Shown here piece after piece: positions 12,464-22,116 of a stretch of 64,000 nt of DNA. The stretch comes from Podospora pseudoanserina. Lineage: Eukaryota; Ascomycota; Sordariomycetes; Sordariales; Podosporaceae. How positions within the stretch are numbered: the first letter of the stretch is position 1; each line of letters starts with the position of its first letter. The notes beneath the pieces were generated by a model. It saw nothing but the letters and a program-made list of their open reading frames with translations. It was not told the origin of the DNA and searched no databases. The position numbers and the translations under genes were made by a program. Location of the stretch: contig NC_085924.1 of the NCBI RefSeq assembly GCF_035222485.1, forward strand, positions 3,658,001 to 3,722,000. The letters run 5' to 3'.

Positions 12464-15400
12464 ATGTCCAGCACCAAGGCCATGCTAAAGTCCGTCAATG
12501 ACTTCATCAAACAGTCGAAATGGGACGATGCCAGAGAAGCCGCCAACGAGGTCCTCCAAAGGGACCCCAAAAACTACCATGCTCACATCTTTCTGGCTTT
12601 TGCGCTGGACAAGAAGAACATGCTCGAGGATGCCGAGAACACCTATCTTGCCGCCACCAACATCAAACCAGGCGACACCCAGGCCTGGCAAGGCCTGATC
12701 AGGCTCTACCAAAAGCAGGGCAACAAAAAGCTAAAGCAGTACAAACATGCTGCCATCAAGCTTGGCGAAATCTTTCGGGACACCAATGAGATGTTCAAGT
12801 TTCAGGACGTTGTCGACAAGTTCGTCGACCATGCACGTACACAGGGCGAACGGCTGCAGTACGTCGATGCCTTGGACATCCAACTGCCAGGAAGCCCTCT
12901 GTACGAGGCCCTAGAAGGCCGTGTGCCTCACCCTGCCAAGACCTATGAGATTCAGGCCAAGATTGTCGAGCCCGAGGAGAAGAAGCGGATAAACACGCTT
13001 ATTGGCGAGAGGCGCACCAGAATCGGAGCCCGCGTCAGCGAAGTTACTTTGGAGGTCAAGAGGGAAGTCTACCGCCAAAGCAAACTCGGCCACATCTACA
13101 GACAGCTCATCGACTGGACTGCCGATGACGAGCTCCGGCGCACATGCGAAGAAAAGTTGCTTCAGTATTGTTACGACCGGCTCTTGGCTTGGCCTCCTGG
13201 GGAGGAAAAGCAACAAGAGATGGAAGTTGTTCGGAAACTGGCAAACGACATGGTCATCATTAGACACCCATTCAAGTTTGCCTGGGACATTGCTCTCAAC
13301 TGGCAGGACCACAAGGAGATCAAGGAATGGGATGTCACCATTCTCAGACAATATTGCTCATTCTTCCCGGACAGTGACCTGAATAGAGTCATCATGGGGT
13401 TTCTTACTAGCGACATCTCGCCATTCCCCAAGGAAACACCAGCGCAGAATGATGTCACAGCGGATGGTGAGCCAGAGGACGAGAGCGAGGACGACGATGC
13501 TGGAGGTGTGCCCACTACATATGTTCCTCTCACAGAGGAGGACCGACTGTTGATGATGACGGAGGGCATTAGCTCTGGCGATTCGTTGTTTGCGTACCGA
13601 CTCATGGGCGAGTACTACCAACATCTCGAGGAGTACGAAAGCAACGTCGAGTTGATGCGTAAAGCAATCGACCTTCTCAAGACAGAGCGGACCAAGACAG
13701 GCCTGGCGTTCCGGAATACAGGAGATGCCTACTCTTTGTATCTCGGCACCGCACTTGTCTTTTACCAATCTCCTCGTCACCATCAAGAAGCCAAGAGCTT
13801 GTTCGATGGTGTTTTGGCGCACGATCCCACATCCACCCCAGCCATGATTGGCGTGGGTCTGATTTATGAGGAAGAAGAGGAGTATGACGAAGCAGTTGGC
13901 TTTTTGGAACGTGCCCTGCTGGGCGACCCAACCAATCTCCGTGTCAAGACGGAGGCTGCCTGGGTCAAGGCTCTGAAAGGAGACTTTGCTGCCGCCAAGG
14001 CCGAGCTCGAGGCCTGCATGCCACTGCTGACCGAGAAGGGGCAGAACAACAAGGAGTTGCTTTCGCAGACGAAATATCGTCTCGGTTATTGCATTTGGAA
14101 CCTCGACACATCCAGGTCTGCCAGGAAGAGCCGCAGCGGTGCCTACAATCACTTCCTGGAGTCCCTCAAGAGCAATCTCAACTACGCCCCGGCCTACACT
14201 ATCCTCGGTATCTACTATGCAGACTATGCCAAGGACAAGAAGAGAGCTCGGAGATGTTTCCAGAAGGCAGTTGAGCTCTCCCCATCTGAAGTTTTGTCTG
14301 CAGAGAGACTTGCCAGGTCTTTTGCTGACGACGGCGACTGGGACCGTGTCGAGCTCGTTGCTCAGCGAGTTGTTGACTCGGGCAAGGTCAAGCCGCCGCC
14401 TGGATCCAAGCGCAAGGGTATCAGCTGGCCCTTTTCTGCTCTCGGCGTGGCCGAGCTCAACAAGCAGGATTACCACAAGGCCATTGTTTCTTTCCAGGCT
14501 GCCCTCAGAATATCACCAAATGACTACCACTCTTGGGTTGGTCTCGGCGAGAGCTATCATGGCTCAGGTCGGTATATCGCTGCCACCAAAGCTCTTCTGA
14601 ATGCCCAGAAGCTGGAGGAGTCACCCGATGTAGAGATCACAGGACAAGAGACGTGGTTCACCAGATTCATTCTCGCCGAGGTCAAGCGTGAGCTTGGCGA
14701 CTTTGATGACGCCATTGACTTGTACAAGCAGGTCTTGGAAGATAGACCGGGGGAAGATGGTGTCGCTATTTCGCTGATGCAAGCGATGGTGGACAATGCT
14801 CTCGTCAGTTTAGACAAGGGCTTTTTTGGCAAGTCTATCGACCATGCTGTGTCAGCGCTGCGGTTTGCGGTTGAGACTCCTGCGGCCATCAAGGACACTT
14901 TCAACTTTTGGAGAGCGATTGCCGATGCCTGCTCCCTCTTCACCAGCGTCCAAGGCCGGTTGTCAGAGTTTCCCAGGGAGCTGGTGCAAGGGCTGCTCGG
15001 AAGCGACGAGGCTGCCCCCGAGTACCAGGTGCTGAAGGATATCGATGGAGTCGGCACCGCCGTTGTTAGCACCAACGGCATTTTCCATGACAATGAGAAG
15101 ATGGGAATCGATTTGACCAGAGCTATGCATGCCACCATCCTGGCACACAAACGCGCCGTTCACCTGTCTGCCAACGACATTCATGCCCAGGCCGTGGCGT
15201 TCTACAACCTGGGATGGGCCGAGTACAGAGCTCATTCGTGTCTTCCAGCTCATCTGAGGAAGAAGGCTACGAGGTATCTCAAGGCTGCTATTTCTTGCTT
15301 CAAGCGAGCCATTGAGCTCGAGGCCGGCAACTCTGAGTTCTGGAACGCTCTCGGAGTGGTCACCAGCACTGTGAACCCATCCGTTTCGCAACACTCGTTT

Positions 15401-16792
15401 GTGCGCAGCCTCCACATAAACGAGAGAGGTGCTCACTCTTGGACCAATCTGGGTGTTCTTGCACTCCTTCAAGGCGACCTCCAGCTTGCCAACGAGGTCT
15501 TTACCAAGGCCCAATCTGCCGATCCCGACTTTGCCCATGCCTGGCTTGGTCAGGGTCTTGTCGCTCTGCTCCTGGGTGATCAGAAGGAGGCCCGCGGCCT
15601 GTTCATCCACTCGATGGACATTTCTGAAGCATCCTCCCTCGCCACCAGACGTCTGTATTCCGTCTCCATGTTTGACCACATCCTGTCATCCCCATCCGAC
15701 CTTCCCATCACTTCCTTGGTCCAGCCCGTTCTCGCTCTCGGCCAAATTCAGGGCCTCAAACCTCAAGATCTGGCCTACGGTCACCTCTCTGCCTTGTTCC
15801 AGGAACGAACCCAAGAATACCAACGGGCCGCCCACAACCTCGAAAACATCTGCACCCAAGCCGAAGCAGAATACGAAGTCACCGAGTCCCCCCAAGCACT
15901 CAAGCACTTTTCCATTGCCAAAACCGACCTCGCCCGCGCTCTGTTGGCACAAGGCCTCAACGTCGAAGCAATCGAAGCAGCTGAAATGGCCATTCAACTC
16001 TCCAGCGACGAGTCCGACAGCGAGCTCACGGCCGGGGAACGTAAGCGGGTGCGCCTCTCTGCGCATGTGTCTATGGGATTAGCGCAGTATCACCTCGACC
16101 ACGTCGACGACGCCGTCGACTCCTTTGAGCAGGCGATTCAAGAATCGGACGGCAACCCCGACGTTGCCTGTGTCCTGGCTCAGGTCCTTTGGGCAACCGG
16201 TAAGGATGACGCGCGTGAGAGGGCGAGAGATGTCCTGTTTGAAGTCATTGAGCAACACCCCAGCCACGTCCAGTCGGTCTGCTTGCTGGGCGTGATTGCG
16301 CTGTTGGATAAAGACGACGAGTCGCTTGAGGCTGTGGTGTCAGAGCTGCAGAATCTTCGGTCGGGTGATGAGGGGGTGTCTGCTGCGGAGCAGAGCCAGC
16401 TGGGCGAGGTTCTCAAGGCTGTGGCTGCGCTGGGCGCTGGTGGTGGTGCTGGTGGTGAGGAGGGCCAGGCGCAGGCGGATGTCATGTTCCATCCTTACTT
16501 GCCGCATGGATGGGCGGAACTGGCTGGGCTGGAGGGGACGGCGGGGGATGGGGAAGGGGCGGCGGAGATGGCGTTGAGGGTTGCGATCAAGGGGGTTGCG
16601 CCGAGGGGGGATCTGCCGGCCGAGGAGCTGGCCAGGGCTTATGCCGGGACGGGCAAGGTGATGGATGCGCAAACGGCGGTGATGGTGGCGCCTTGGGAGG
16701 GGGCGGGTGGAGGAGTTTGGGGATGCCATCATTCGTTCTTAGGGGACTATGTTGATGTTGGAGCGATGAGTTTGCGGTATGATCAAGGGTAG
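12464..16792 (+). CDS. ski3: Superkiller protein 3 (Ski3/TTC37), TPR scaffold of the Ski complex
   Basis: Scaffold of the cytoplasmic Ski2-Ski3-Ski8 complex that feeds mRNA into the exosome for 3'-5' decay. It reads as one exon from an ATG in good context (aaaATGtcc). The N-terminus has the Ski3 TPR pattern (AREAANEVLQRDPKNYHAHIF), and further TPRs run through the whole chain, for example AFYNLGWAEYRAHSC and AHSWTNLGVLALLQGDLQLA. As given it is 1,442 aa, near the usual size. The last ~30 residues (GAGGGVWGCHHSFLG...) look unnatural. Dropping one G from the run near 16697-16703 gives APWEGRVEEFGDAIIRS and a stop at 16740-16742 (1,425 aa), which may be the true end. It is convergent with VPS51. 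Confidence 0.9.
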   Translation: MSSTKAMLKSVNDFIKQSKWDDAREAANEVLQRDPKNYHAHIFLAFALDKKNMLEDAENTYLAATNIKPGDTQAWQGLIRLYQKQGNKKLKQYKHAAIKLGEIFRDTNEMFKFQDVVDKFVDHARTQGERLQYVDALDIQLPGSPLYEALEGRVPHPAKTYEIQAKIVEPEEKKRINTLIGERRTRIGARVSEVTLEVKREVYRQSKLGHIYRQLIDWTADDELRRTCEEKLLQYCYDRLLAWPPGEEKQQEMEVVRKLANDMVIIRHPFKFAWDIALNWQDHKEIKEWDVTILRQYCSFFPDSDLNRVIMGFLTSDISPFPKETPAQNDVTADGEPEDESEDDDAGGVPTTYVPLTEEDRLLMMTEGISSGDSLFAYRLMGEYYQHLEEYESNVELMRKAIDLLKTERTKTGLAFRNTGDAYSLYLGTALVFYQSPRHHQEAKSLFDGVLAHDPTSTPAMIGVGLIYEEEEEYDEAVGFLERALLGDPTNLRVKTEAAWVKALKGDFAAAKAELEACMPLLTEKGQNNKELLSQTKYRLGYCIWNLDTSRSARKSRSGAYNHFLESLKSNLNYAPAYTILGIYYADYAKDKKRARRCFQKAVELSPSEVLSAERLARSFADDGDWDRVELVAQRVVDSGKVKPPPGSKRKGISWPFSALGVAELNKQDYHKAIVSFQAALRISPNDYHSWVGLGESYHGSGRYIAATKALLNAQKLEESPDVEITGQETWFTRFILAEVKRELGDFDDAIDLYKQVLEDRPGEDGVAISLMQAMVDNALVSLDKGFFGKSIDHAVSALRFAVETPAAIKDTFNFWRAIADACSLFTSVQGRLSEFPRELVQGLLGSDEAAPEYQVLKDIDGVGTAVVSTNGIFHDNEKMGIDLTRAMHATILAHKRAVHLSANDIHAQAVAFYNLGWAEYRAHSCLPAHLRKKATRYLKAAISCFKRAIELEAGNSEFWNALGVVTSTVNPSVSQHSFVRSLHINERGAHSWTNLGVLALLQGDLQLANEVFTKAQSADPDFAHAWLGQGLVALLLGDQKEARGLFIHSMDISEASSLATRRLYSVSMFDHILSSPSDLPITSLVQPVLALGQIQGLKPQDLAYGHLSALFQERTQEYQRAAHNLENICTQAEAEYEVTESPQALKHFSIAKTDLARALLAQGLNVEAIEAAEMAIQLSSDESDSELTAGERKRVRLSAHVSMGLAQYHLDHVDDAVDSFEQAIQESDGNPDVACVLAQVLWATGKDDARERARDVLFEVIEQHPSHVQSVCLLGVIALLDKDDESLEAVVSELQNLRSGDEGVSAAEQSQLGEVLKAVAALGAGGGAGGEEGQAQADVMFHPYLPHGWAELAGLEGTAGDGEGAAEMALRVAIKGVAPRGDLPAEELARAYAGTGKVMDAQTAVMVAPWEGAGGGVWGCHHSFLGDYVDVGAMSLRYDQG

Positions 16793-16840
16793 TTTTTGAG
16801 TTGTCTAATGTTGATTCAACCCCCAAAAAAAAAAAAAAAG

Positions 16841-16846
16841 AATAAA
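16841..16846 (+). promoter_or_regulatory. Possible SKI3 polyadenylation element (AATAAA)
   Basis: AATAAA directly after a run of about 15 A residues and about 50 bp past the SKI3 stop. It fits an efficiency or positioning element, but fungal signals are loose and this is only suggestive. Confidence 0.3.
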
Positions 16847-16986
16847 TCAAGTATCTTGTTCTTGCGCGTCTAGCAAAACGAAAATGCAATGGGTATCTCT
16901 AGTCTTTTTCCCCTGCCTCGCTTGCCCCTTTTCCATCAATAATTTCATCCAAACTAATCACTCCCCTCCTCGCCGTTGTCCCCCCT

Positions 16987-17803
16987 TTAAAATCCCATCC
17001 CCTCTCTCAACAACTCCCCTGACCTCGTTCCCGCCCACCCCATCTCCTGCCATTTAACCAACAACCTCCTCGGCAGTTCCCACTCCTTCTCCGCTTGCGG
17101 CCGGTCCCCCTGCTGCACAAACCCCTCATCCTCTCCATCCCCCTATAAACCTCCCTCACCAACTCTTTCGTCCTCTTTTTTCTATCCATCCCACCACCCC
17201 CTTGTCGTCTCCCCTGCTCCCCACCACAATGCTCCCTCATCTCCTCCCTCAACCCCCTAGCCATGTCGTACACCCTCCCCACAACAAGATCTATCGTGCC
17301 CGCCATTGGGTTTAACGGATCCATCGTTGTTCTCATTTTGCGGATTGTTTCAGTGGCGGTAATGAGCTTGGAGTAGTTGTTGTAGACTAGCGCCTTTTTT
17401 TCGGCGTCGAGGGCGCGGATTTCCGAGAGGAGGCGGGTGTATGTTTGGAGGAGGGAGGAGAGGGAGGAGGACTCGAGGAGGGAGGTTAGGTACTGCGTGG
17501 GGGAGAAGGAGGGGGGAGTCGAGGATTGAGGCGGGGGGTTGATGCTGGCGGGGGGAAGGGGGAGGAGGTGGTGGTGGTTGTTATAGAAGGGACAGTGGTG
17601 CGGAGGTTGTAGTATTCGCGGAGGGGCGGCGGCGCGGGAGCGTTTGGGGGTTGGTTGGTGGGGATGGAGAGGTTGGGGGAGCTGGGGAGGGAGGTGGAGG
17701 GGGGTTGATGTCGAGGGAGGGGCGGGCGGAGGTGGTGGGGGTGTAGAGGTTTGAGGAGGAGGGATTCGACGGGGGGTCGCGGGGGGGTGGCTATTGTTGA
17801 CAT
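16987..17803 (-). CDS. vps51: GARP/EARP tethering subunit Vps51, split by two apparent frameshifts
   Basis: Small subunit of the Golgi-associated retrograde tethering complex that links endosome-derived vesicles to the late Golgi. Three reading frames in order hold the family signature. Frame one (from the ATG at 17803) has a disordered Pro-rich start and LREYYNLRT. Frame two has SFSPTQYLTSLLESSSLSSL, then EIRALDAEKKALVYNNYSKL and ITATETIRKMRTTMDPLNPM, the diagnostic Vps51 core. Frame three has QAEKEWELPRRLLVKWQEMG and ends at TAA 16987-16989. Both switches equal one missing base, near 17486-17530 and near 17140 in C/G runs. Corrected length is about 272 aa, normal for filamentous fungi. A single GT-AG intron does not explain both breaks well. 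Either the sequence has indel errors or the gene is damaged. Confidence 0.75.
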
Positions 17804-18350
17804 TTTGGGGATGGGATTGGTGGTGGTGGTGGTGGTGGTTGTGGTTCTACTGGTGATGGGTGGCGTCGGGTGTGGTGGTGGTGGGTGTGTTGGTGTTGGG
17901 AATGGGTAGTTGTGGGTGATGGAATAGTTGAGGTTGATGAGGCTGACAGAGTCGTGTTTGGTTGATGAAGCTGAGGTAAGGTTATTAATAAGGGTTGAAT
18001 TGACGTCGTGTCTCTTGGAAAGTGGGCGGATCCTTCCCGAGGGAGTGGGACCGCGCTAATTCCCCGCGGATGCAGGGGTCTTTGTTAGCGGCTGACCTTG
18101 TAACGACAGTGGGTCTCGATGCTGAGCTTCAACAACTTCAGTTGAGAAACCGAGATGATGGGATGGGGAGTCATCTGAACTTGACGAGAGCTTTGTGAGA
18201 TTAAATCACGGGAATAAAAGCTTCTTTGTTTGCTTTGGGTAAGAGGCAATTCATATCGAGGATTGCTGTGAACTAAAAGTATACCTATTCACCACCTATC
18301 CTTCAATACAAACACCATATGAGAGTATCGCGAACTAACATTATTTAACT
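17804..18350. promoter_or_regulatory. Divergent VPS51/RMI1 intergenic region
   Basis: A 547-bp gap between two divergent starts. It contains a (GGT)n-rich stretch at about 17818-17900 just upstream of VPS51. No gene is seen. Confidence 0.45.
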
Positions 18351-19922
18351 ATGGCTCCAGAACCGGGTCGGTCCCGCAACAATCGACGATTTCATCCTTA
18401 TGGGAGTTCCTATGTTGATTCCCCGCTCAAGTTTCTGAGGCGACCTACTGATCCGAATGTTCGGCCGCTCTCAGCAGCAGATTCTGGCAGCGAGGACCAG
18501 CAGGACGATAGCACGCTTTCTTCTCTTGCGGACAGTGTACTACTTGAGAGCGACTCGAACGACGGGCCCTCTCACCTAGACGACCATAGCGATACAGAAG
18601 AGTCCCACGAGCTGGGGTCTTCTTCCAATCCCATCGACCTGACTAGTCTCCTTATTAATTCCCAGACGCCACCTGGCAAGAGTGTCGCCGGCAAGACCGT
18701 TTCACGGTTTAAAGTTGCCCCTCAGCCCGATTTTGGCAATCAAAAGTCTAAAAGAGGTGGGCCACAGTCTGGGAAAGCTCCGGTCACCCCAAACGTGATC
18801 CAGCCTCGGCAACGCTCTCACTCAGATCTCATCAGCCACAACCCAGCAGAGCCCAAGGCAGCAGCATCCCGGAATCACAGCAATCAAAACCACACAGATT
18901 CCCAAGGCACAAATCCCACCAAAGAAAACAAGATCAGACTCCGAGTCCCGCCCCACAACCACCCAAGGACGACCGTTACCAATATCTCACCTCGATCTGC
19001 TCCACAGCAGAATCGCACCAGTCAACCGGACACTTTACCCCCTATGACCCCCCAAAAGCGACCCCCAACCCAACCCGTTCCTCACGGCCGTCCCACCCAG
19101 CAACGCCGGCTCATGGCCCCCCCTCCCGCAGCACCATCCACTATCGGACCCAGCAGCCCACCAACCAACGTGCCCCGGCCCCCTCAAAACAACCAAATGG
19201 ACCTCTCCCTCCAACTTCAAACCGCCCTCTCCACCACCTCCCTCCCCTTCCCCTCCCTCCCCTTCCTAACCCGCCTAGTCCAATCCCGCAACCCCCCTCC
19301 CCCCTTCCCCTCTTTATTAGCAACCACCCGCGCGAGAATATTATCCTCAGACATCACCACCGACATGCTCGACCCAGCCTACATCAATTCCCACTCCCTC
19401 CCCTCTGAGATATCGAACCCTCTCACAAAATCTGCCACCTTGCCTCACGACGTGGTGGTTCAAGTGTTGGATATCATCAACATCTCCAAGTCAAAGTGGG
19501 AGCAAGTGGAGGAGTTGGAAGCCAAGGCTCGGGGGGAGGAGAAGAGGGGGAGGGAGGTTGTCAGGTTACCTACCGCGAGGGGGGATGGGGAGGTTGATCA
19601 AGGGACGCAGGCGGGGACACAGTTCCAGACGCAGCAAAGGGGAGAAGGGAAAGCAACGCATAGAATTCTTTTTCAGGATCCAAAAGGGGGAAAGATTTAC
19701 GGGCTGGAATTGGTCAGGGTGGAGAAGCTTGGTGTGGGGAAGACGAATATGGGGGAGAAGTGGCTATTGAAAAAGGGAACGAGCGTGAGCAGGGGGGTGG
19801 TGATGCTCGAGCCGGGGAGGTGTGAGTGTTTGGGTGGGAAGGTGGAGGTTTGGAATCGGGCGTGGAATGAAGGGCGGTTGGAGAGGTTGAGGGGGGAGGC
19901 GACTGGGGAGGGCACTGGTTAG
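18351..19922 (+). CDS. rmi1: RecQ-mediated genome instability protein 1 (Rmi1) with long N-terminal extension
   Basis: Partner of the RecQ helicase and topoisomerase III that dissolves double Holliday junctions. The recognisable Rmi1 part begins at about residue 283 (MDLSLQLQTALSTTSLPFPS, ATG at 19197). It contains LLATTRARILSSDITTDMLD, VVVQVLDIINISKSKWEQVEELE and an OB-fold (HRILFQDPKGGKIYGLELVR ... RGVVMLEP ... CLGGKVEVWNRAWNE). The open frame continues 282 codons upstream to an ATG at 18351 with a disordered, Ser/Pro/Asn-rich region and an acidic stretch followed by PIDLT (residues 94-98). Typical Rmi1 is about 240 aa. Translation could therefore begin at 19197 instead. The Rmi1 call is firm for the C-terminal half; the extension is open reading frame only. 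Confidence 0.78.
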   Translation: MAPEPGRSRNNRRFHPYGSSYVDSPLKFLRRPTDPNVRPLSAADSGSEDQQDDSTLSSLADSVLLESDSNDGPSHLDDHSDTEESHELGSSSNPIDLTSLLINSQTPPGKSVAGKTVSRFKVAPQPDFGNQKSKRGGPQSGKAPVTPNVIQPRQRSHSDLISHNPAEPKAAASRNHSNQNHTDSQGTNPTKENKIRLRVPPHNHPRTTVTNISPRSAPQQNRTSQPDTLPPMTPQKRPPTQPVPHGRPTQQRRLMAPPPAAPSTIGPSSPPTNVPRPPQNNQMDLSLQLQTALSTTSLPFPSLPFLTRLVQSRNPPPPFPSLLATTRARILSSDITTDMLDPAYINSHSLPSEISNPLTKSATLPHDVVVQVLDIINISKSKWEQVEELEAKARGEEKRGREVVRLPTARGDGEVDQGTQAGTQFQTQQRGEGKATHRILFQDPKGGKIYGLELVRVEKLGVGKTNMGEKWLLKKGTSVSRGVVMLEPGRCECLGGKVEVWNRAWNEGRLERLRGEATGEGTG

Positions 19923-20359
19923 GATCGGAGTTCAAAAGGGGTGGAGGGGGGAAGGGGGGGGGGTTGTTGGTACTGCAGCTCAGTACAATGTGTAGTAGCC
20001 GTTAATTTATATCCTTTCAAAAGGGGAACTAGGCATATCAAGTATATTTTGGGGTTTATCAGCCATCTAGCTATCTTTCAAGGTCTATTAGCTACTTCTA
20101 AAAGAATTTCGAGCATCTTTAAAGGCTTATTGACCATCCTTTGAGGCATAGTTTAGGATACTATTACACGTCAGCTTACCTTGCAGTGCCAGTTACTTTT
20201 TGTCCACAGCGTAGCGAGGTTATTGTTTTGCTGAGGGTGTAGCATCGAAAGAGTGAAGAGTAAGGTGAAAGTGAAGGAGAGTGATATGGGAGGCACTGAT
20301 GGCTGCTGAGCCTGCGGTTGCTGCACCTCCGGTAGGTCCCCCACCCCGCGATCGGCCAC
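19923..20359. other. Convergent RMI1/NIF3 intergenic region with repeat cluster A
   Basis: Holds the 3' ends of both genes and the first cluster of the 21-bp repeat. It is AT-richer than the flanking coding DNA. No gene is seen. Confidence 0.5.
20073..20157. repeat. 21-bp tandem repeat, cluster A
   Basis: Four diverged units in phase at 20073, 20094, 20115 and 20136. The best ones are ATCTTTCAAGGTCTATTAGCT and ATCTTTAAAGGCTTATTGACC. Weaker traces extend left to about 20010. It shares its consensus (roughly ATCTTTNAAGGCCTRTTRACC) with cluster B at 22664. Confidence 0.75.
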
Positions 20360-21414
20360 CTAAACCGTCTGCATCCTCATATCACTCGGCAAATCTTCAA
20401 CATCCACTATCTGGAAGGGATCCTGATCCTCCTCGCTAATCAACACCTCCAGCCCCTCCACCTCCTTCAGCTCCTCCTCCAACTGTCCCTTGAGGACATC
20501 CCTCAAGAAAGCCCTCTCCGAATTACTGTGAAACACACTGATCACCGCCTTCCCCTCCATGACAAGCTTGAGCGCAGGATGGTGCGACATCTCGCCGGTA
20601 ACAATCAGATCAGCGTCCTTGACACCGGCCAGTACGCTCTCCCCGCTCCCTGGGCAGACAGCCACTGTCTTGACCATGAACTGCCCTTCTGATTTGGGGC
20701 GGGCGACCATGACGTGTTTTAGGCCGCCGAGGCCTTTGGCGTAGAGCTTTACTAGTTCTCCAAGGCCGGCTGGTTTGGAGAGTTGGACTTTTCGGCCGTA
20801 ACCAGCGCCGGCGAATTTCTCGGGGAGGGAGGAGGCGTCGACTGGGGTTACGGTGGAGATGGTGGTGGTGCGGTCTGGGAGGGAGGAGAGCATCTGGGCG
20901 AGCCAGTCGGCCATGCCACCTGGGGCGGCGTCGATGGCTGTATGGGGGGAGTAAACGGCGATGTTGTGTTGGGCCAGCAGCAAAATAATGCGCTGTTGGG
21001 GGTCGGCCAGGGTGATGGACTTGAGGCCGCGGAAGATGAAAGGGTGGTAGGAGATTATTACAGAGGCTTTGCGGGAAATGGCCTCTTGGGCGACCGCGGG
21101 AGTGAGGTCGTTTGTGAGGAGGACCACAGGGGAGGTGGTTGTAGCTGTGGAAGGGGTGGTGAAGTTTTCTTGGAGGAGGCCAACGTTGTCCCAGTTGCGG
21201 TCGGCAAGAGACTCAGGGTACCTGCAGTCCCGTTAGTATTTACACATTGAATAAACAGCAAGAAGACTTACAAGGCCTGCATGGCCTTGACGACTCGCTC
21301 GGTAAAGGCAGGGCGCTGCATGGCGGCCATGGTGAAGGTTCTCGGTTGGGTAGAGTTGGCAAAGGACGAAATGAGTCTTGGTGTTGTTCTGAGGAGAGAA
21401 GAAGTGAAGTTCAT
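20360..21414 (-). CDS. NIF3/DUF34 family metal-binding protein
   Basis: Conserved NIF3 (NGG1-interacting factor 3, YbgI/DUF34) protein; the biochemical role of the family is unsettled (a GTP-cyclohydrolase-I-type-2 name is common). Two exons, 21272..21414 and 20360..21221, with a 50-bp intron give 334 aa. Metal ligands of the family are visible: SYHPFIFRGLKSI, PHTAIDAAPGGMADWLA, VTGEMSHHPALKL and the late VFHSNSERAFL. The first 28 residues (MNFTSSLLRTTPRLISSFAN...) are Arg/Ser-rich without acids and could be a mitochondrial presequence. A second ATG (MAAMQRPAF, at 21330) would give a cytosolic form. It is divergent from the BolA gene with only 279 bp between starts, so a shared promoter is likely. 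Confidence 0.88.
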
Positions 21415-21693
21415 CTGTGACTGAGCTTTTGTTGATGAGATTTTGTAGCGAGAGTGAGGTCACAGGTGAAATGCTTGCAGTGTAAGAGCTTCAGTGAGAG
21501 ACAGACAGTGAGAAGGTGGAGAGGTGGGGTGAAAGGTGAACGAACGAACCAAAGCAAACTGAATGCTGGATGGGAGCAATTCCACACACAAAACCCCAAC
21601 CCTTATCAAATCTTGCCAAGCATAACATGGCGGGGCAGTCACAAAGTCTGAGCAACATCACTATTCTTCATCGACAGAAACACACACCATACC
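21415..21693. promoter_or_regulatory. Short divergent NIF3/BolA promoter
   Basis: Only 279 bp separate the two start codons, so the two genes probably share one bidirectional promoter. No TATA box or named site is obvious. Confidence 0.5.
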
Positions 21694-22116
21694 ATGGCCC
21701 AGTCAATCACCGAAGAATCCGTAAGGGCGGCCCTCACCGACCGCCTCAAGGCCTCTCATGTCGAGGTTCAGGACATGTCCGGTATGCCCGCTGCTTTCCT
21801 CTGTCACATGCCCCCTGACGTCATTTTCAGTTGAGAATGAACCCCCCCGATGCTGACACAGTTTGAATCACAAGGTGGCTGCGGGCAAGCCTTCACATCG
21901 TTGATTGTCTCGCCCGAGTTTGTGGGCAAGAACTCGCTAAAGAGGCATCGGCTGGTCAATGCCGCCCTCAAAGACGAAATCGCGCAGATACACGCCTGGA
22001 GCGCGAAGTGTCAGACACCGGAGGAATATGAAAAGGAAAAGGCAGCGACAGGAGGGAATGACGGGCCGCCGTTGGATGGGACGGCAGGAGGGGAGGTGAC
22101 GGGCGTCAGTCAGTAG
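21694..22116 (+). CDS. BolA-like protein (Bol2/Fra2 type)
   Basis: Small BolA-fold protein that works with monothiol glutaredoxins in iron-sulfur cluster handling and iron sensing. Two exons, 21694..21781 and 21875..22116, give 109 aa. The junction rebuilds the BolA core (VEVQDMSGGCGQAFTSLIVS), followed by the conserved RHRLVNAALKDEI helix with its ligand His. The intron is 93 bp and must end in an AAG acceptor at 21872-21874. Two better-looking CAG acceptors upstream (21830 and 21861) are skipped because they lead to stops. The C-terminal ~25 residues are Gly/Glu-rich and not part of the fold. Confidence 0.87.

Noticed and set aside
13358-14476. 372-codon minus-strand ORF opposite SKI3
   Set aside because: SKI3 TPR coding is clear on the plus strand; the antisense frame has no recognisable features.
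17486-17600. A 101-bp GTCCCT...CGCAG intron joining the first two VPS51 frames
   Set aside because: It is in phase, but the donor GTCCCT is very poor and removal would delete the residues that align with the family's usual spacing; a one-base indel is simpler.
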